A stretch of 53,279 nt of DNA from CAZBKJ01 sp964492495 (GCA_964492495.1 CAZBKJ010000005.1:1-53279); one strand, 5' to 3'; positions 21,689 through 31,624 are shown, numbered from the stretch's first letter. The notes: generated by a model from the sequence alone, not told the origin. A program made the numbers and translations.

Positions 21689-24433
21689 TCATTCTTTTGC
21701 CAGATGAATGTGCTTGACTGATGGACTACGCAGGATTCCTGTCATTTTAATGACTTCTGCGGTAATGAAGATACTAGTAGAAACAATCGTCAAGAATACG
21801 AACTCTCTGATCGTAAGTACTTCAAATTGGAGCGCATTTCGCAGTGGTGCAAACCAAATAGCGAGGCAAAGCAAAAGAATCGTGAGTGTGGACACAACTG
21901 CAACAGCGGGATTTGAGAAAAAATTCATTCGGAAAATAGATTTCTTTAATGAGCGCAGATTCAACATGTTTAATACCTGACTACAGGAGAGCACGACGAA
22001 GACAGCTGTTCTCGCTTTTTCCAAGCTTTCAGAGAGAAACATATCAAAGACCCAAAGGCAGAGAAATGACGTCAACAAGGTAATGATTCCCACCAAAGGT
22101 AAAACCGAAAAGTTCAAAATATTTTCCTTTGGAGATCTTGGAGGAATATTCATTGAATCCTCATGTGTGGGTTCAAGAGATAGCGAAAAATCGGTCAGTC
22201 CACCTGTGATGACGTTGAGCCACAGAATCTGTATCGGCAGGAGTGGTAAAGGATATCCAAACGCGAGGGCAAGTAGGAGTGCAACGCTTTCAGCGATATT
22301 TGTCATTACCAAAAAAATACTCGCCCGACGTAAGTTATTAAACTGCGTTCTTCCCTCTTTTATTGCGGCAATGATCGATGCAAAGTTGTCATCAGTAAGC
22401 ACAATTTTACTTGCTTCTCGTGCGACATCGGTGCCAGTTATCCCCATCGCGATTCCGACATCCGCTTGCTTGAGTGCAGGGGCATCATTGACGCCATCTC
22501 CAGTCATCGCCACGACATGACCCTTTTTTTGGAAAAGCTGAGCAAGGCGAAGTTTTGTTTGAGGGGTTAACCGAGCAAGAACAGGCAACGCACGAAGCAT
22601 TTGGATAATCTCTTCGTCTGGTTTATTTTCGATATCTTGCTGAGAATATGCTTTTGAAAATGTGCTAGTTGGTGAAATCAGTCCGATTTCTTTTGCGATG
22701 GCAAGGGCAGTTTGTGGATGATCACCTGTGGCCATTATGACTTGGATACCTGCTTGCTTTGCCTTTAGTAGTGCATCTTTTACTTCTGGTCTTGGAGGGT
22801 CGTAAAGTGCTACTAGGCCAATAAACGTTGCATCTTTGGTATCGAGATGGTCGAGGGACAGGGAACTTCCTTTTGCGGAAGTGGGTATGGCTGCAACTGC
22901 AACAATTCGAAGCCCTTGTGATGAAAAGGTGTCAATTTGAGCAGAAATTTCTTGCTCAACATCTTTTGTTCGAGGAAGTCTTTTTTTACCAGAAAGAACA
23001 AAATTAGACCGATGCAAAATGGACTCAGGGGCGCCCATAAGAAAGATTTCTTTTTCGACGCCCGTCTGAACGATACAGGCACGAAGTCTCAAGTGTTGCT
23101 GAAACGGAATATCATCAAGTAGTGTCGGCTTTTTCTCAGAAGGAAGTGATTGAAACCCTGTTTGATGGGCAAGAATATACAAAGCTTTTTCTGTCGGATC
23201 TCCAAGCAAAGTCTCAAAGCGAATTTCATTTTGATCTGGAATTTTTACCTGATGACATACCCCTACGATAGAAATAAGTTTATATAAATGATGGTTTTCT
23301 GACAGTAAGGCTTCTGTCGTTTTCACCGATACATTTGTGTCGCTTTTGGAAAGATATGTGTCAACGTCAATACTTTCCTGGCCAGGCAAATAAATTTTGT
23401 GTGCAGACATTGTGTTTTGCGTCAGCGTTCCTGTCTTGTCAGTAATGATGACGGATACAACACCAAGTGTCTCCGTTGCAGAGAGTTTTCGTACAATTGC
23501 ATGTTTCTTTGCCATACGTTGAGCCCCGACAGCCAACACAATCACAAGAATGATGGGGAGACCTTCAGGGAGTGCAGAAACCAGTGTTGCGATGGTGTAC
23601 ACACTGATATCGATAAATGAAAAATTTCGAAGAAAAAAACCAATACAGAAAGTCAGAATTGCAGACGTAATAGCGATTGTTCCCATTTGTTTTGACAGGA
23701 TGGAAACTTTTTGTGAGAAATGTTCTTTTTCAGCTGAAATTGATTGCAAATTGGAAGCAATTTGTCCAAACTGTGTGTGTATACCAGTCTCAATCACAAC
23801 TGCTTCGACAGTTCCTTGCATAACGGTCGTTCCCATCCAGACCATGTTTGTTCTATCTGCGAGTGCTGTATTGGAATCCAATAGTTTTTCATTTTTTTCT
23901 ACTGGAAGTGATTCTCCTGTCAGTGAAGACTCCGAGATAAGACAGTTATGCGAAAGGAAAATTCGCGCATCAGCAGGAATTTTGTTTCCTTCACTTAACA
24001 GAATAATATCTCCAGGGACGAGATCCTCGTGCGGTATCTCTTGAATTTTCCCTTCTCGCTTGCTTGTTACCTTCGGAACCAAGACATTTTTTAACGCCTG
24101 AATTGATTTTTCTGCTCGAAATTCCTGAATAAAACCCATGAGGGCGTTAATAAGAACCAAGGAAAAAATAAGCACGGCATCAAAAACATGTCCGAATGAA
24201 AGAGAAAGAATTGCAGCAACCGTCATGAGAAGTACCATGAGATTGGTAAATTGAGACACGAGAAGTTTAAGAAACTGATGTTTTTTTTCTTCAGGAAGTG
24301 AGTTGGAACCATACAGTTTTTGGCGTTTTTCTACTTCAGCTAGAGATAGTCCTTCTTGAGAAGTATGCAGTGAGCTCCAGACTTGATCTAGAGAAATACT
24401 ATGTGGAGAGTCGATATGGAGGGCATTTTTCAT
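21689..24433 (-). CDS. P-type cation-transporting ATPase (P2, Ca2+-ATPase-like)
   Basis: The 914-residue membrane pump has an N-terminal cation-ATPase domain, the A-domain SLTGESLPVEKN loop, the TM4 PEGLP motif, the phosphorylation site DKTGTLTQNT near residue 330, and the hinge MTGDGVNDAPALKQADVGIAMG. About ten membrane helices are visible. The PEGLP motif plus Asn and Glu in TM5 (NIAESVALL) point to a SERCA/PMCA-like P2 pump. In TM6, SERCA has NLVTDGLPA; this protein has NVITGGLTD, so the usual Asp ligand position is Gly, which leaves the ion uncertain. Its start overlaps the stop of the upstream exchanger gene by four bases. Confidence 0.9.
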   Translation of the reverse strand: MKNALHIDSPHSISLDQVWSSLHTSQEGLSLAEVEKRQKLYGSNSLPEEKKHQFLKLLVSQFTNLMVLLMTVAAILSLSFGHVFDAVLIFSLVLINALMGFIQEFRAEKSIQALKNVLVPKVTSKREGKIQEIPHEDLVPGDIILLSEGNKIPADARIFLSHNCLISESSLTGESLPVEKNEKLLDSNTALADRTNMVWMGTTVMQGTVEAVVIETGIHTQFGQIASNLQSISAEKEHFSQKVSILSKQMGTIAITSAILTFCIGFFLRNFSFIDISVYTIATLVSALPEGLPIILVIVLAVGAQRMAKKHAIVRKLSATETLGVVSVIITDKTGTLTQNTMSAHKIYLPGQESIDVDTYLSKSDTNVSVKTTEALLSENHHLYKLISIVGVCHQVKIPDQNEIRFETLLGDPTEKALYILAHQTGFQSLPSEKKPTLLDDIPFQQHLRLRACIVQTGVEKEIFLMGAPESILHRSNFVLSGKKRLPRTKDVEQEISAQIDTFSSQGLRIVAVAAIPTSAKGSSLSLDHLDTKDATFIGLVALYDPPRPEVKDALLKAKQAGIQVIMATGDHPQTALAIAKEIGLISPTSTFSKAYSQQDIENKPDEEIIQMLRALPVLARLTPQTKLRLAQLFQKKGHVVAMTGDGVNDAPALKQADVGIAMGITGTDVAREASKIVLTDDNFASIIAAIKEGRTQFNNLRRASIFLVMTNIAESVALLLALAFGYPLPLLPIQILWLNVITGGLTDFSLSLEPTHEDSMNIPPRSPKENILNFSVLPLVGIITLLTSFLCLWVFDMFLSESLEKARTAVFVVLSCSQVLNMLNLRSLKKSIFRMNFFSNPAVAVVSTLTILLLCLAIWFAPLRNALQFEVLTIREFVFLTIVSTSIFITAEVIKMTGILRSPSVKHIHLAKE

Positions 24434-25401
24434 TTGTTTTGGGTGATAAGAATGGGTAAAAACTCAATACAGATAAAAAGTATATAACAAAGGAGTAGAA
24501 CTCCACTTTCTGCTCGAGAAATTAGTCGCTTACTCTTCGCAAAGAAGTAAAATAATACCAGTCCAAGAGCGAGAAAAAGAAATCGATGTAAAAAGTGATT
24601 CGGCAGAGTAATTGTTCGAGTATGAAGAAGTGCTAATCCACCCATTATAGGTGTGTTTGCAACAGCCGAGCCTAAGTAGTCTGCTAGTGCAACATCTTTT
24701 TTCCCCTGAAGGAGTGAGCGAAAAACGATGGAAAGCTCAGGGATATTCGTTCCTAGCGAAACAACAACTAGGCTCATCAAAAAAGGAGAGATCTGAAACG
24801 TTCCAGCAAAAAAAAGTGTAGAAATAATAATTTGACGGCTGGCGAGAAGTAGCAAAACGACACCCACGAGAATCTTCCCAATAAGTAAAGACCAGGATAG
24901 TGAATGTGTATGCAAAGATGCAGAAAATTTTTTCGCCAAGTTTTGCTCTCTTGAAAATGAGATAAACAGGCAGGCATACAGGAGAATCAACAATAAACCT
25001 TCCCAAGGCGTTACCTTTTGATCACTCGTTAGAAGAGAAGGAGCAAGAATAACGATCAAGATAAAAATCATATCTTTTTGAGAAATAATTGGTGGGATTT
25101 TAATACCATTTCCCAGGAACCCTAAAAGAGGAATAATAAAAAGAAACAGTACAATAACTCCACCCAGAAGGTTTCCTACGGAAATAGCAGGATCATTATT
25201 AAGGAGTGACATTCCACCGATAGTGATTTCAGGTAAAGATGTCAAAATCCCTAGAAGAAAAAAAGACAAAATAAAAGGCGGAAAACGAAGAGAAAGTGCC
25301 AATTTTGATATTGAGGCTACAACCAGACCAGATCCTATCCAGATAAGTGCGAAGGAAAAACAGTATAAAAGTACTTGGAATAACAATGAATCAACAACCA
25401 T
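24430..25401 (-). CDS. CaCA-family cation exchanger (Ca2+/Na+ or Ca2+/H+ antiporter)
   Basis: The 323-residue protein has about ten membrane helices and the two inverted alpha repeats of the cation/calcium exchanger superfamily: GILTSLPEITIGG with GNLLGG (about residues 51-80), and SLGTNIPELSIVF with DYLGSAVANTPIMGG (about 216-257). The conserved Glu residues for ion binding are present in both. It is co-translated with the P-type ATPase (ATGA overlap), which suggests a joint role in cation export or balance. The start at 25401 is supported by TACAAT 8 nt upstream. Confidence 0.88.
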   Translation of the reverse strand: MVVDSLLFQVLLYCFSFALIWIGSGLVVASISKLALSLRFPPFILSFFLLGILTSLPEITIGGMSLLNNDPAISVGNLLGGVIVLFLFIIPLLGFLGNGIKIPPIISQKDMIFILIVILAPSLLTSDQKVTPWEGLLLILLYACLFISFSREQNLAKKFSASLHTHSLSWSLLIGKILVGVVLLLLASRQIIISTLFFAGTFQISPFLMSLVVVSLGTNIPELSIVFRSLLQGKKDVALADYLGSAVANTPIMGGLALLHTRTITLPNHFLHRFLFLALGLVLFYFFAKSKRLISRAESGVLLLCYILFICIEFLPILITQNK

Positions 25402-25409
25402 ACAGATTC

Positions 25410-25415
25410 ATTGTA
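25410..25415 (-). promoter_or_regulatory. -10 box, probable leaderless promoter of the exchanger-ATPase operon
   Basis: TACAAT on the minus strand ends 8 nt before the ATG at 25401, with no Shine-Dalgarno sequence. Confidence 0.5.
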
Positions 25416-25457
25416 AAGGAGAAAACTTATTGTCTCTAGTCTCGTAATTACAAAAGA

Positions 25458-28400
25458 TTAGTTGTTTTCTAAAAACTGTAGTGTGCGAATTTCATTCATG
25501 ACGTCTTTGATCAATTCCTCAAGTAATTTCATGTCTTCATTTCGAAGCTCAAATGTCCGCTCGACAAACTTGCCACCGTCATTTTGAACAAAATCAAAAG
25601 TCGCTTTACCAATCGTCCAGTCTTTATAGAGTGGGTCTTTGGCAAGCAGAAGCTTGTAAAATAATAACTGTCGTTTCATCGATCCACGAATTGGCTCGGG
25701 CAGGTTTCGTTCTCGCTTCGACATCTCACTTGTCCCAACTTTTCCTTCAATAGTGTTTACCGATTTCTGTTTGCCCGTTTTGTAATCAATAATGTGAAGT
25801 ACTCGGCTAGACTCATCTAACACATCCATCCTGTCTACTTTGCCTGATAGTTTGATATCATTCAAAAAAACAGGACCACGTTTCCAACCAAATCCTTCTT
25901 CAGTTGCCAACACTTGTGGAAACTGAGATCTTTTTTCTTCTAAATATTCACGAAGGACTATTTGCCCCTGTGTCATTCGGCTTTCAAAATCACTTGGACT
26001 CAAGGTTTCTTTTTTCAATTTTTCTACAAATGTAGAGAAGGCTAATCCTTCGTCCGGATGAGTGTTGTTTTTTGTCCGATAGGTTTTGTAGTGTTGCTCA
26101 AGTGCTCCATGAATTGCATTGCCAAACGCCAAGTGTGACTCGACTGCCCGAGGAACACGTAAAATATGTTGTGTGAAAAATTCATGAGGATCACGAAGAT
26201 ACGTGTTGAGAGAAGATACCGATAGAGACATGCCATCAATAATCGCTTGAACCCATTCACGTTCTGGTTGACCAAAGGAGTGTGAATGAATTGGTTGCAG
26301 ATTTTGGAGTCTGCTGTGTATTTGATCGTGGTTTGACGTATCAAGAACAGTGAGTAGATGTTGCGGAATTTCAAGCAAAAACTGTGAAGGTAAGGTATCT
26401 ACATTCTTTCCAGATTCCGCCAGAGTCGCTGCATACGAGAGAATAACATGTTGTTTCGCTCTTGTAAGGGCTACATACAATAATCGTCGTTCATCTTCTT
26501 GAATTTCATCGTTTGTTTGCGTCGCGATCAGTCCTTGCGGAAGTGTAATACCGCTTCGTTGTCTTTCTCCACCCCAAACTCCATCCTGTACGTATGGGAT
26601 AAAAACTGTTTCCCACTCCTGTCCTTTTGCTTTATGGACGGTCGAAATAGTTACACTACTTTGTATGCTGTGTAATGGAGAAATAGAGAGGGGCAACTTC
26701 TGATCTTCCATAGTGGAAAATAATTCCACGATTTTTTGTGTAGTAATTGTGTGATTGGCGGCATAGTTTGAAACTGCAAATTGATAAAAAGCTGTGAGAA
26801 CGGAAAGATTTTCTGCTATCTCTGATTGGGATTCTACCCAGTTTGTAACTCCAAGTTCGTCGTACACCTGGGCAATCCAGTTCGGTGGAGCAAAAGAAAA
26901 AGAAAGCTGTGATAGCTCAAGCAATTTTTCGAGTTTATCGACAATGTGTTCGTACTCTTCTTTGGTTACTTGCGTTATTGTGGACTGCTGTACAACAGTC
27001 CAACCTGAAAGAATAAAACTGAGAAATGATTGTTCTTTTTTTTGTTTTGAAAAGGCTCGTGTTAGCGACATTACAGCAACAGGTGGGAGCTTCATCCACG
27101 GCGAACTTAATGTTGTATAGATATATGAACTTTCTTGATTGGTAGAGAGAGCCATGAGGCTTCGAAAGAGCGTCAAAAGTTGTTGCCCGAGAGTTGTTTT
27201 AAGTGCATCGGTCGTTCGATCCACGTGATGCGTGATATCGTGCTTTGAAAAAACAGTTGAAACAAGTGTTGCTTGCTCATTTGTCTTTACTAAAACAGCA
27301 ATGCCTTTTGGTTCTGTACCTCCAGTGATTTTGTTTTGAATTTCTGAAGCAACCCATGAGAGTTCGTCTGTGGTGCTTGGGAGCTTTGCCAGTGAAAGCA
27401 TAGGTTTTGGTGCTGATTTCGTACTCACAAGAGTATGAGAGATTCCATCGACCAACTTTTGTACTGCTGGATTATGAACAGAGAGGGCTGTGAGTAGTTG
27501 CTTGGAGCTGGTGTTATGCGAGATGAGTGAATGAGCCGATTCGTACACAGAAGGAGGGCATCGGTATCCAGTCTGTAATGTAATGACTTGTGCTTTGGGG
27601 TAGCGAGTTAAAAATCCAATCGTGTTTTCAAATGATGCTCCTTGAAAACGGAAAATAGTTTGGTGAGGATCGCCAACGACGAAAACATTCGCGCTTTCAC
27701 CCCAATAAGAAGCCAGTAGATCTACAACTGTATTTTGGGCGCCATTGGTATCTTGGTACTCATCAACCAAGATATATTGCAAATTTTCCTGCAAGAGAGT
27801 GCGTAGTGTTTCAGAGGTTCGTAGTGCCTGAACCGTGTGCATGATCATGTCGGAAAAATCGATATACCCTTGGGTTCGCAGTTCTTTTTGATACAAGGTG
27901 TACAGTGTGCTTAACTCCTCCTGTTTCGCGATTTCACTGCTCTTTTTTGTTCGAGCCGATTTTGATAAAGAATCACCTTCTTGATCAAATAATTCTTTTT
28001 CTGCTTGTACGAGTTCTTTAAACTGTGGTGGAGTAATACCTTCACTTTTGAGCGTGTTAATCGCTGAGAGAATTTTTTTTAAGTAGTGATACTTTGAACC
28101 TGGAGTACGAAGGCTTATCAGCTTTGGATCATCAAGCAGTTTTTCCATGATGGCGTGAGTTTGAAGGTCGCTTGCTGCGATAGGATCAGTTCCAAAGGGA
28201 AAATATTCCGGATACTGCGTAATAACTTCTTGGCAAAATCCATGAAACGTCTGGATGCGTACGTTGTACCCTGTGGTACCAATAAGATCGATGAGACGTT
28301 TCCTCATTGTCGTGGTTGCTGCTTCAGTGAAGGTTAGGGCCAGGATATTTCGGGGATTGATATCAATACTTTGCAGAATATGGGCAATTCGGAGGGTCAA

Positions 28401-28520
28401 TATTTGCGTTTTTCCCGTTCCGGGGCCAGCAATCACCATGACAGGGCCATCAATGGTATCGACCGCTTGTTTTTGCTCTGTGTTGAGAACTGTATATGCT
28501 AATTCAAAAGGAGAAGGCAT
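25458..28520 (-). CDS. UvrD-like superfamily I helicase fused to RecB-type PD-(D/E)XK nuclease
   Basis: The 1020-residue protein joins a UvrD/PcrA/AddA-type helicase to a C-terminal nuclease. Helicase motifs in order are the Q motif NTEQKQAV and Walker A AGPGTGKT (32-38), LTFTEAAT, the Walker B region LVDEYQDTN (about 250), QTGYRCPP, STVHKAKGQEWE and YVALTRAKQH. The C-terminal region (about 765-1020) begins with SLSVSSLNTYLRDPHEFF and has GKVDRMD and HIIDYKTGK, the RecB-family nuclease core. This layout is that of AdnB/AddA-like end-processing enzymes in double-strand-break repair. No second subunit gene is next to it. It has its own -10 box. Confidence 0.92.
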   Translation of the reverse strand: MPSPFELAYTVLNTEQKQAVDTIDGPVMVIAGPGTGKTQILTLRIAHILQSIDINPRNILALTFTEAATTTMRKRLIDLIGTTGYNVRIQTFHGFCQEVITQYPEYFPFGTDPIAASDLQTHAIMEKLLDDPKLISLRTPGSKYHYLKKILSAINTLKSEGITPPQFKELVQAEKELFDQEGDSLSKSARTKKSSEIAKQEELSTLYTLYQKELRTQGYIDFSDMIMHTVQALRTSETLRTLLQENLQYILVDEYQDTNGAQNTVVDLLASYWGESANVFVVGDPHQTIFRFQGASFENTIGFLTRYPKAQVITLQTGYRCPPSVYESAHSLISHNTSSKQLLTALSVHNPAVQKLVDGISHTLVSTKSAPKPMLSLAKLPSTTDELSWVASEIQNKITGGTEPKGIAVLVKTNEQATLVSTVFSKHDITHHVDRTTDALKTTLGQQLLTLFRSLMALSTNQESSYIYTTLSSPWMKLPPVAVMSLTRAFSKQKKEQSFLSFILSGWTVVQQSTITQVTKEEYEHIVDKLEKLLELSQLSFSFAPPNWIAQVYDELGVTNWVESQSEIAENLSVLTAFYQFAVSNYAANHTITTQKIVELFSTMEDQKLPLSISPLHSIQSSVTISTVHKAKGQEWETVFIPYVQDGVWGGERQRSGITLPQGLIATQTNDEIQEDERRLLYVALTRAKQHVILSYAATLAESGKNVDTLPSQFLLEIPQHLLTVLDTSNHDQIHSRLQNLQPIHSHSFGQPEREWVQAIIDGMSLSVSSLNTYLRDPHEFFTQHILRVPRAVESHLAFGNAIHGALEQHYKTYRTKNNTHPDEGLAFSTFVEKLKKETLSPSDFESRMTQGQIVLREYLEEKRSQFPQVLATEEGFGWKRGPVFLNDIKLSGKVDRMDVLDESSRVLHIIDYKTGKQKSVNTIEGKVGTSEMSKRERNLPEPIRGSMKRQLLFYKLLLAKDPLYKDWTIGKATFDFVQNDGGKFVERTFELRNEDMKLLEELIKDVMNEIRTLQFLENN

Positions 28521-28527
28521 GGCAACT

Positions 28528-28533
28528 AGTCTA
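28528..28533 (-). promoter_or_regulatory. -10 box, probable leaderless promoter of the helicase-nuclease gene
   Basis: TAGACT preceded by TGG on the minus strand ends 7 nt before the ATG at 28520. Confidence 0.5.
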
Positions 28534-28594
28534 CCATTGTATTCGAAAATTGAGTTGCCTGAATATTTGTATCTACAGGTAAGAAGTGTAGAAA

Positions 28595-29296
28595 TTATGT
28601 TCTTTGAATTTTTATGCCAGAAAGTGTAGTTCCTGCAATTTCTGCGTCATACTGACTATATCTGAGCTTTCTATCTTTTATAAAATGCTGCCAGAGGGGC
28701 AGATGTTCATCTACAGGAAAGAATGTTGCTTGTCCCTCATTTTTCTTTAGCGAACCAACTGCCTGATGGACATAGGTGAAAAATTCTTGAGGCTCGTCTA
28801 AATATGTTGCAGGCCCAAAACAATCAAAAAACCACTGAACCTGATCTGAAAAATAGTTAACTATGGCAGGGCTTGGAACTTTACAAGCAAGAGCTACCAT
28901 ACAAATTTTTTGTACCTTTTCCAATCTATTTTTCTGGAAACGATCGAATTCAGATGAAGAAATTGGTACGAGATCTTCAATATTGGGTGGTCTGGTAGGT
29001 GTTCGGACGTAGGCAGCTCTTGAATGACTTGTGTCTGTATAGATTGTGTAGTGACTACTATTCAGAGCTAACGACGCATCAATAACAGCAATACGTGCAC
29101 CTCTTGTTCTTTTTAAGTACTCTTCAAATCTGAGAAATAGTCCTGCTCCTGAATTCACAACAAATTCATCTCTTTGAACACGATGGGGTTCAAGTTGTAG
29201 CATTTTGAAGATTTTGTCAGGGGCACGATCAGAAACAATTACTTCAGAAAAAGAAGTGTCTTCTCTAGATATAAAAGAAGGTCTATCCTGCGACAT
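28595..29296 (-). CDS. Hypothetical protein coupled to typA
   Basis: The 233-residue product starts 3 nt after the typA stop, so it is almost certainly co-transcribed and translated by re-initiation. It is soluble, with alternating helix and strand and no signal peptide. Segments such as RIAVIDASLALNSSHYTIYTD and FDCFGPATYLDEPQEFFTYVHQ are regular but match no family I know. No catalytic motif is evident. Confidence 0.75.
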   Translation of the reverse strand: MSQDRPSFISREDTSFSEVIVSDRAPDKIFKMLQLEPHRVQRDEFVVNSGAGLFLRFEEYLKRTRGARIAVIDASLALNSSHYTIYTDTSHSRAAYVRTPTRPPNIEDLVPISSSEFDRFQKNRLEKVQKICMVALACKVPSPAIVNYFSDQVQWFFDCFGPATYLDEPQEFFTYVHQAVGSLKKNEGQATFFPVDEHLPLWQHFIKDRKLRYSQYDAEIAGTTLSGIKIQRT

Positions 29297-29299
29297 ACC

Positions 29300-31132
29300 T
29301 TACTCTTTTTTCTTTGAAGCACGAGCGCGCTCTGCTTGAGAAAGCAGGCGTTTGCGAAGACGAAGCGTCGAAGGAACAACTTCAAGAAGTTCGTCATCAT
29401 CGAGGAAATCCAGTGCTTGTTCAAGGGAGTAACGCACAGGTGGTGTGAGTTTTACCATCATGTCTTTTGTGGCTGATCGCACATTACTACTGGCTTTGAC
29501 TTTATTCACGTTGACTTCCATGTCTTGTTCACGAGAGTTCAATCCAATGATCATGCCCATATAGGTTTCTTCACCAGCGCCAATAAATAAAATTCCACGT
29601 TGCTGTGCATTATCAAGTCCTTCAGTTGCACTTTTTCCATTTTCTGAAGCCACCAATGCGCCATTTCGGAGTCTACTAAACTCTGTACCAGCTTCACGAT
29701 ACTCAAGGAAAAGTGAGCTCATTTGGAGCGTTCCACGAGTGTCAGTGAGCAACTTTGTACGAGCACCAAGCAAGTTTCTCTCACTGATTTCAAAGATCAT
29801 GCGAGTATCACCGCGACCATTTGGATCAATGGACTGGGTGATTGCACGACGCTGTCCGAATTCTGTCGTAATAACACCAACAAATTCATCAGGAACATCG
29901 ACCGTGACTTCATCAAAGGGTTCAAGCTTAACGCCATTTTCTTCTTTCAGGATGACTTGTGGTCGTGAAACTTCAAGTTCATATCCTTCACGGCGCATCG
30001 TTTCAATGAGAACAGCAAGATGAAGTTCTCCACGGCCAGAAACGACAAACCCAACTCCGGTTGAGTCTTCTTCAATTTTTAAGCCTAAGTTTGTTTCTTT
30101 TTCTTTGAGGAGTCTCTCCTGGATTTGACGAGATGTTAGATACTTTCCTTCACGCCCTGCAAGTGGAGATGTGTTTGGACCAATAGTGATTTTCAGTGTT
30201 GGATCTGTCACCTTGATACTGGGTAACGCTTCCTGGGTCGTTGGTGTTGTGACAGTTTGACCAATAGAAAGCTCTTTAATACCGGCAATCGCAACAATAT
30301 CTCCTGAGACTGCGAGTTCCACTGGAACTTTTTCAATTCCTTTTGAAACAAAGAGTTTTTCTACAGTGTGCGATCCAAGGTTTTTTTCCGGGGTAATGAG
30401 TGTAACACGGTCTCCAGCATGAATGGTTCCACGGGTAATACGTCCAATACACATTTTTCCTAAGTAGGCATCACGTTCAAGAGTAGAGATGAGAAGCTGA
30501 AATGGCGCATCATCGTCTCCACGAGCAGATGGAACTGTTCGCAGGATTTCGTCAAACAATGGACGCAAGTCTCCTGGGGCATTTTTCTCTTCTTCATTTG
30601 GCAAATGATCCCAGGCTTTTCCTTCACGACCAATGGCATAGATGACAGGGAAATGAAGCATTTCTTCGTCTTCTACGAGGTGCAAAAACAGGTTTTCTAT
30701 CTGATGCAGTATTTCTTTTGGTTCTGCGTCTTTTTTATCAATTTTATTGACTACAACAATGAGTTTGAGGCGACGTTTTAATGCTTGCTGAAGAACAAAT
30801 CGGGTTTGAGGAAGAGGACCCTCTACACTGTCGACTAAAAGAATTGCTCCATCAGCCATATTAATGATACGTTCCACTTCTCCACCGAAATCAGCGTGTC
30901 CAGGTGTATCAATAATATTGATTTTTACATCACCGTACTCAACGGAAGTGTTTTTGGCAAGAATTGTAATTCCTTTTTCTCTCTCCAAGTCATTACTATC
31001 AAGAATAGTTGATTGTGTCATTTCAGCTTGGTTGTCGCGAAATGTGTGTGTTTGCTTGAGAAGTTCATCCACGAGAGTTGTTTTTCCGTGGTCAACGTGA
31101 GCGATAATGGCGATATTTCGAATATCTTTCAT
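29300..31132 (-). CDS. typA: Ribosome-associated GTPase TypA/BipA
   Basis: TypA is a translational GTPase that helps 50S assembly and stress adaptation. The 610-residue product has G1 AHVDHGKTTLVD (11-22), the effector region TILDSNDLEREKGITI, G3 DTPGHADFGGEVE, G4 NKIDKKDAEP, the GRGELHLAVLIETMRREGYELEVSRP block of domain III and the TypA-specific C-terminal domain with KGLDNAQQRG-like (EGLDNAQQRGILFIGAGE). The length matches the family. The gene leads an operon with the hypothetical at 28595. Confidence 0.97.
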   Translation of the reverse strand: MKDIRNIAIIAHVDHGKTTLVDELLKQTHTFRDNQAEMTQSTILDSNDLEREKGITILAKNTSVEYGDVKINIIDTPGHADFGGEVERIINMADGAILLVDSVEGPLPQTRFVLQQALKRRLKLIVVVNKIDKKDAEPKEILHQIENLFLHLVEDEEMLHFPVIYAIGREGKAWDHLPNEEEKNAPGDLRPLFDEILRTVPSARGDDDAPFQLLISTLERDAYLGKMCIGRITRGTIHAGDRVTLITPEKNLGSHTVEKLFVSKGIEKVPVELAVSGDIVAIAGIKELSIGQTVTTPTTQEALPSIKVTDPTLKITIGPNTSPLAGREGKYLTSRQIQERLLKEKETNLGLKIEEDSTGVGFVVSGRGELHLAVLIETMRREGYELEVSRPQVILKEENGVKLEPFDEVTVDVPDEFVGVITTEFGQRRAITQSIDPNGRGDTRMIFEISERNLLGARTKLLTDTRGTLQMSSLFLEYREAGTEFSRLRNGALVASENGKSATEGLDNAQQRGILFIGAGEETYMGMIIGLNSREQDMEVNVNKVKASSNVRSATKDMMVKLTPPVRYSLEQALDFLDDDELLEVVPSTLRLRKRLLSQAERARASKKKE

Positions 31133-31280
31133 AGAAATGAGTATGCAACCTAGATACTAGGGAGAAATTGCCAATACCAAACGGGAGTGGACAGATTCCG
31201 ATTCCTGAAGTTTCCTGCTGCAAGCCTTCAATCTGCTAGTATACCAGATACAAGGAGATTTTGGAAGGAAAGGACGCGAA
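31133..31280 (-). promoter_or_regulatory. typA leader region with candidate promoter
   Basis: No gene is seen here. On the minus strand TGGTATACT (hexamer at 31243-31238) lies about 105 nt before the typA ATG and would give a leader of roughly 100 nt. A second hexamer, CATACT, ends 7 nt before the ATG and would give a leaderless transcript. Confidence 0.45.
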
Positions 31281-31619
31281 TTAATTTGTCTGTACTGGTG
31301 TACAGAGTGAGCTTCTTGGATTCCCTAGCAGACGACAAACGCCATCAACCGTTGCTGCGACACCGGGTGCACGATAACAGGTAAAGCCAGATTGGCAGTG
31401 AGTATCATTTCCACAAGGCATGCCACAACCAGATGGAGAAACTGATAGTGTTGTATTACAACTAGAACTGGTATCAGCTTTTGAGAGTAGGTTTGTGTCA
31501 GAATTACGAACGCTCGCCATAACTACAAAGGCTAGAATTAAACTTACTCCAACAATCATTCCCATAAGTACTGGAAATGGTGTTTTTTTAAGTAGACTGA
31601 GAGGTGTTGATGTGTGCAT
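31281..31619 (-). CDS. Small membrane-anchored Cys-rich protein
   Basis: The 112-residue product has a short N-terminal tail, one membrane helix (about 17-38) and an outside domain with eight or so cysteines: CNTT, GCGMPCGNDTHCQSGFTCY, DGVCR and a final C. The CGxxCxxDxxCxxGxxC spacing recurs in CPR secreted proteins and resembles small disulfide-knotted domains. It starts 5 nt after the preceding Cys-rich gene and belongs to the same operon. Function unknown. Confidence 0.7.
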   Translation of the reverse strand: MHTSTPLSLLKKTPFPVLMGMIVGVSLILAFVVMASVRNSDTNLLSKADTSSSCNTTLSVSPSGCGMPCGNDTHCQSGFTCYRAPGVAATVDGVCRLLGNPRSSLCTPVQTN

Positions 31620-31624
31620 ATAGT

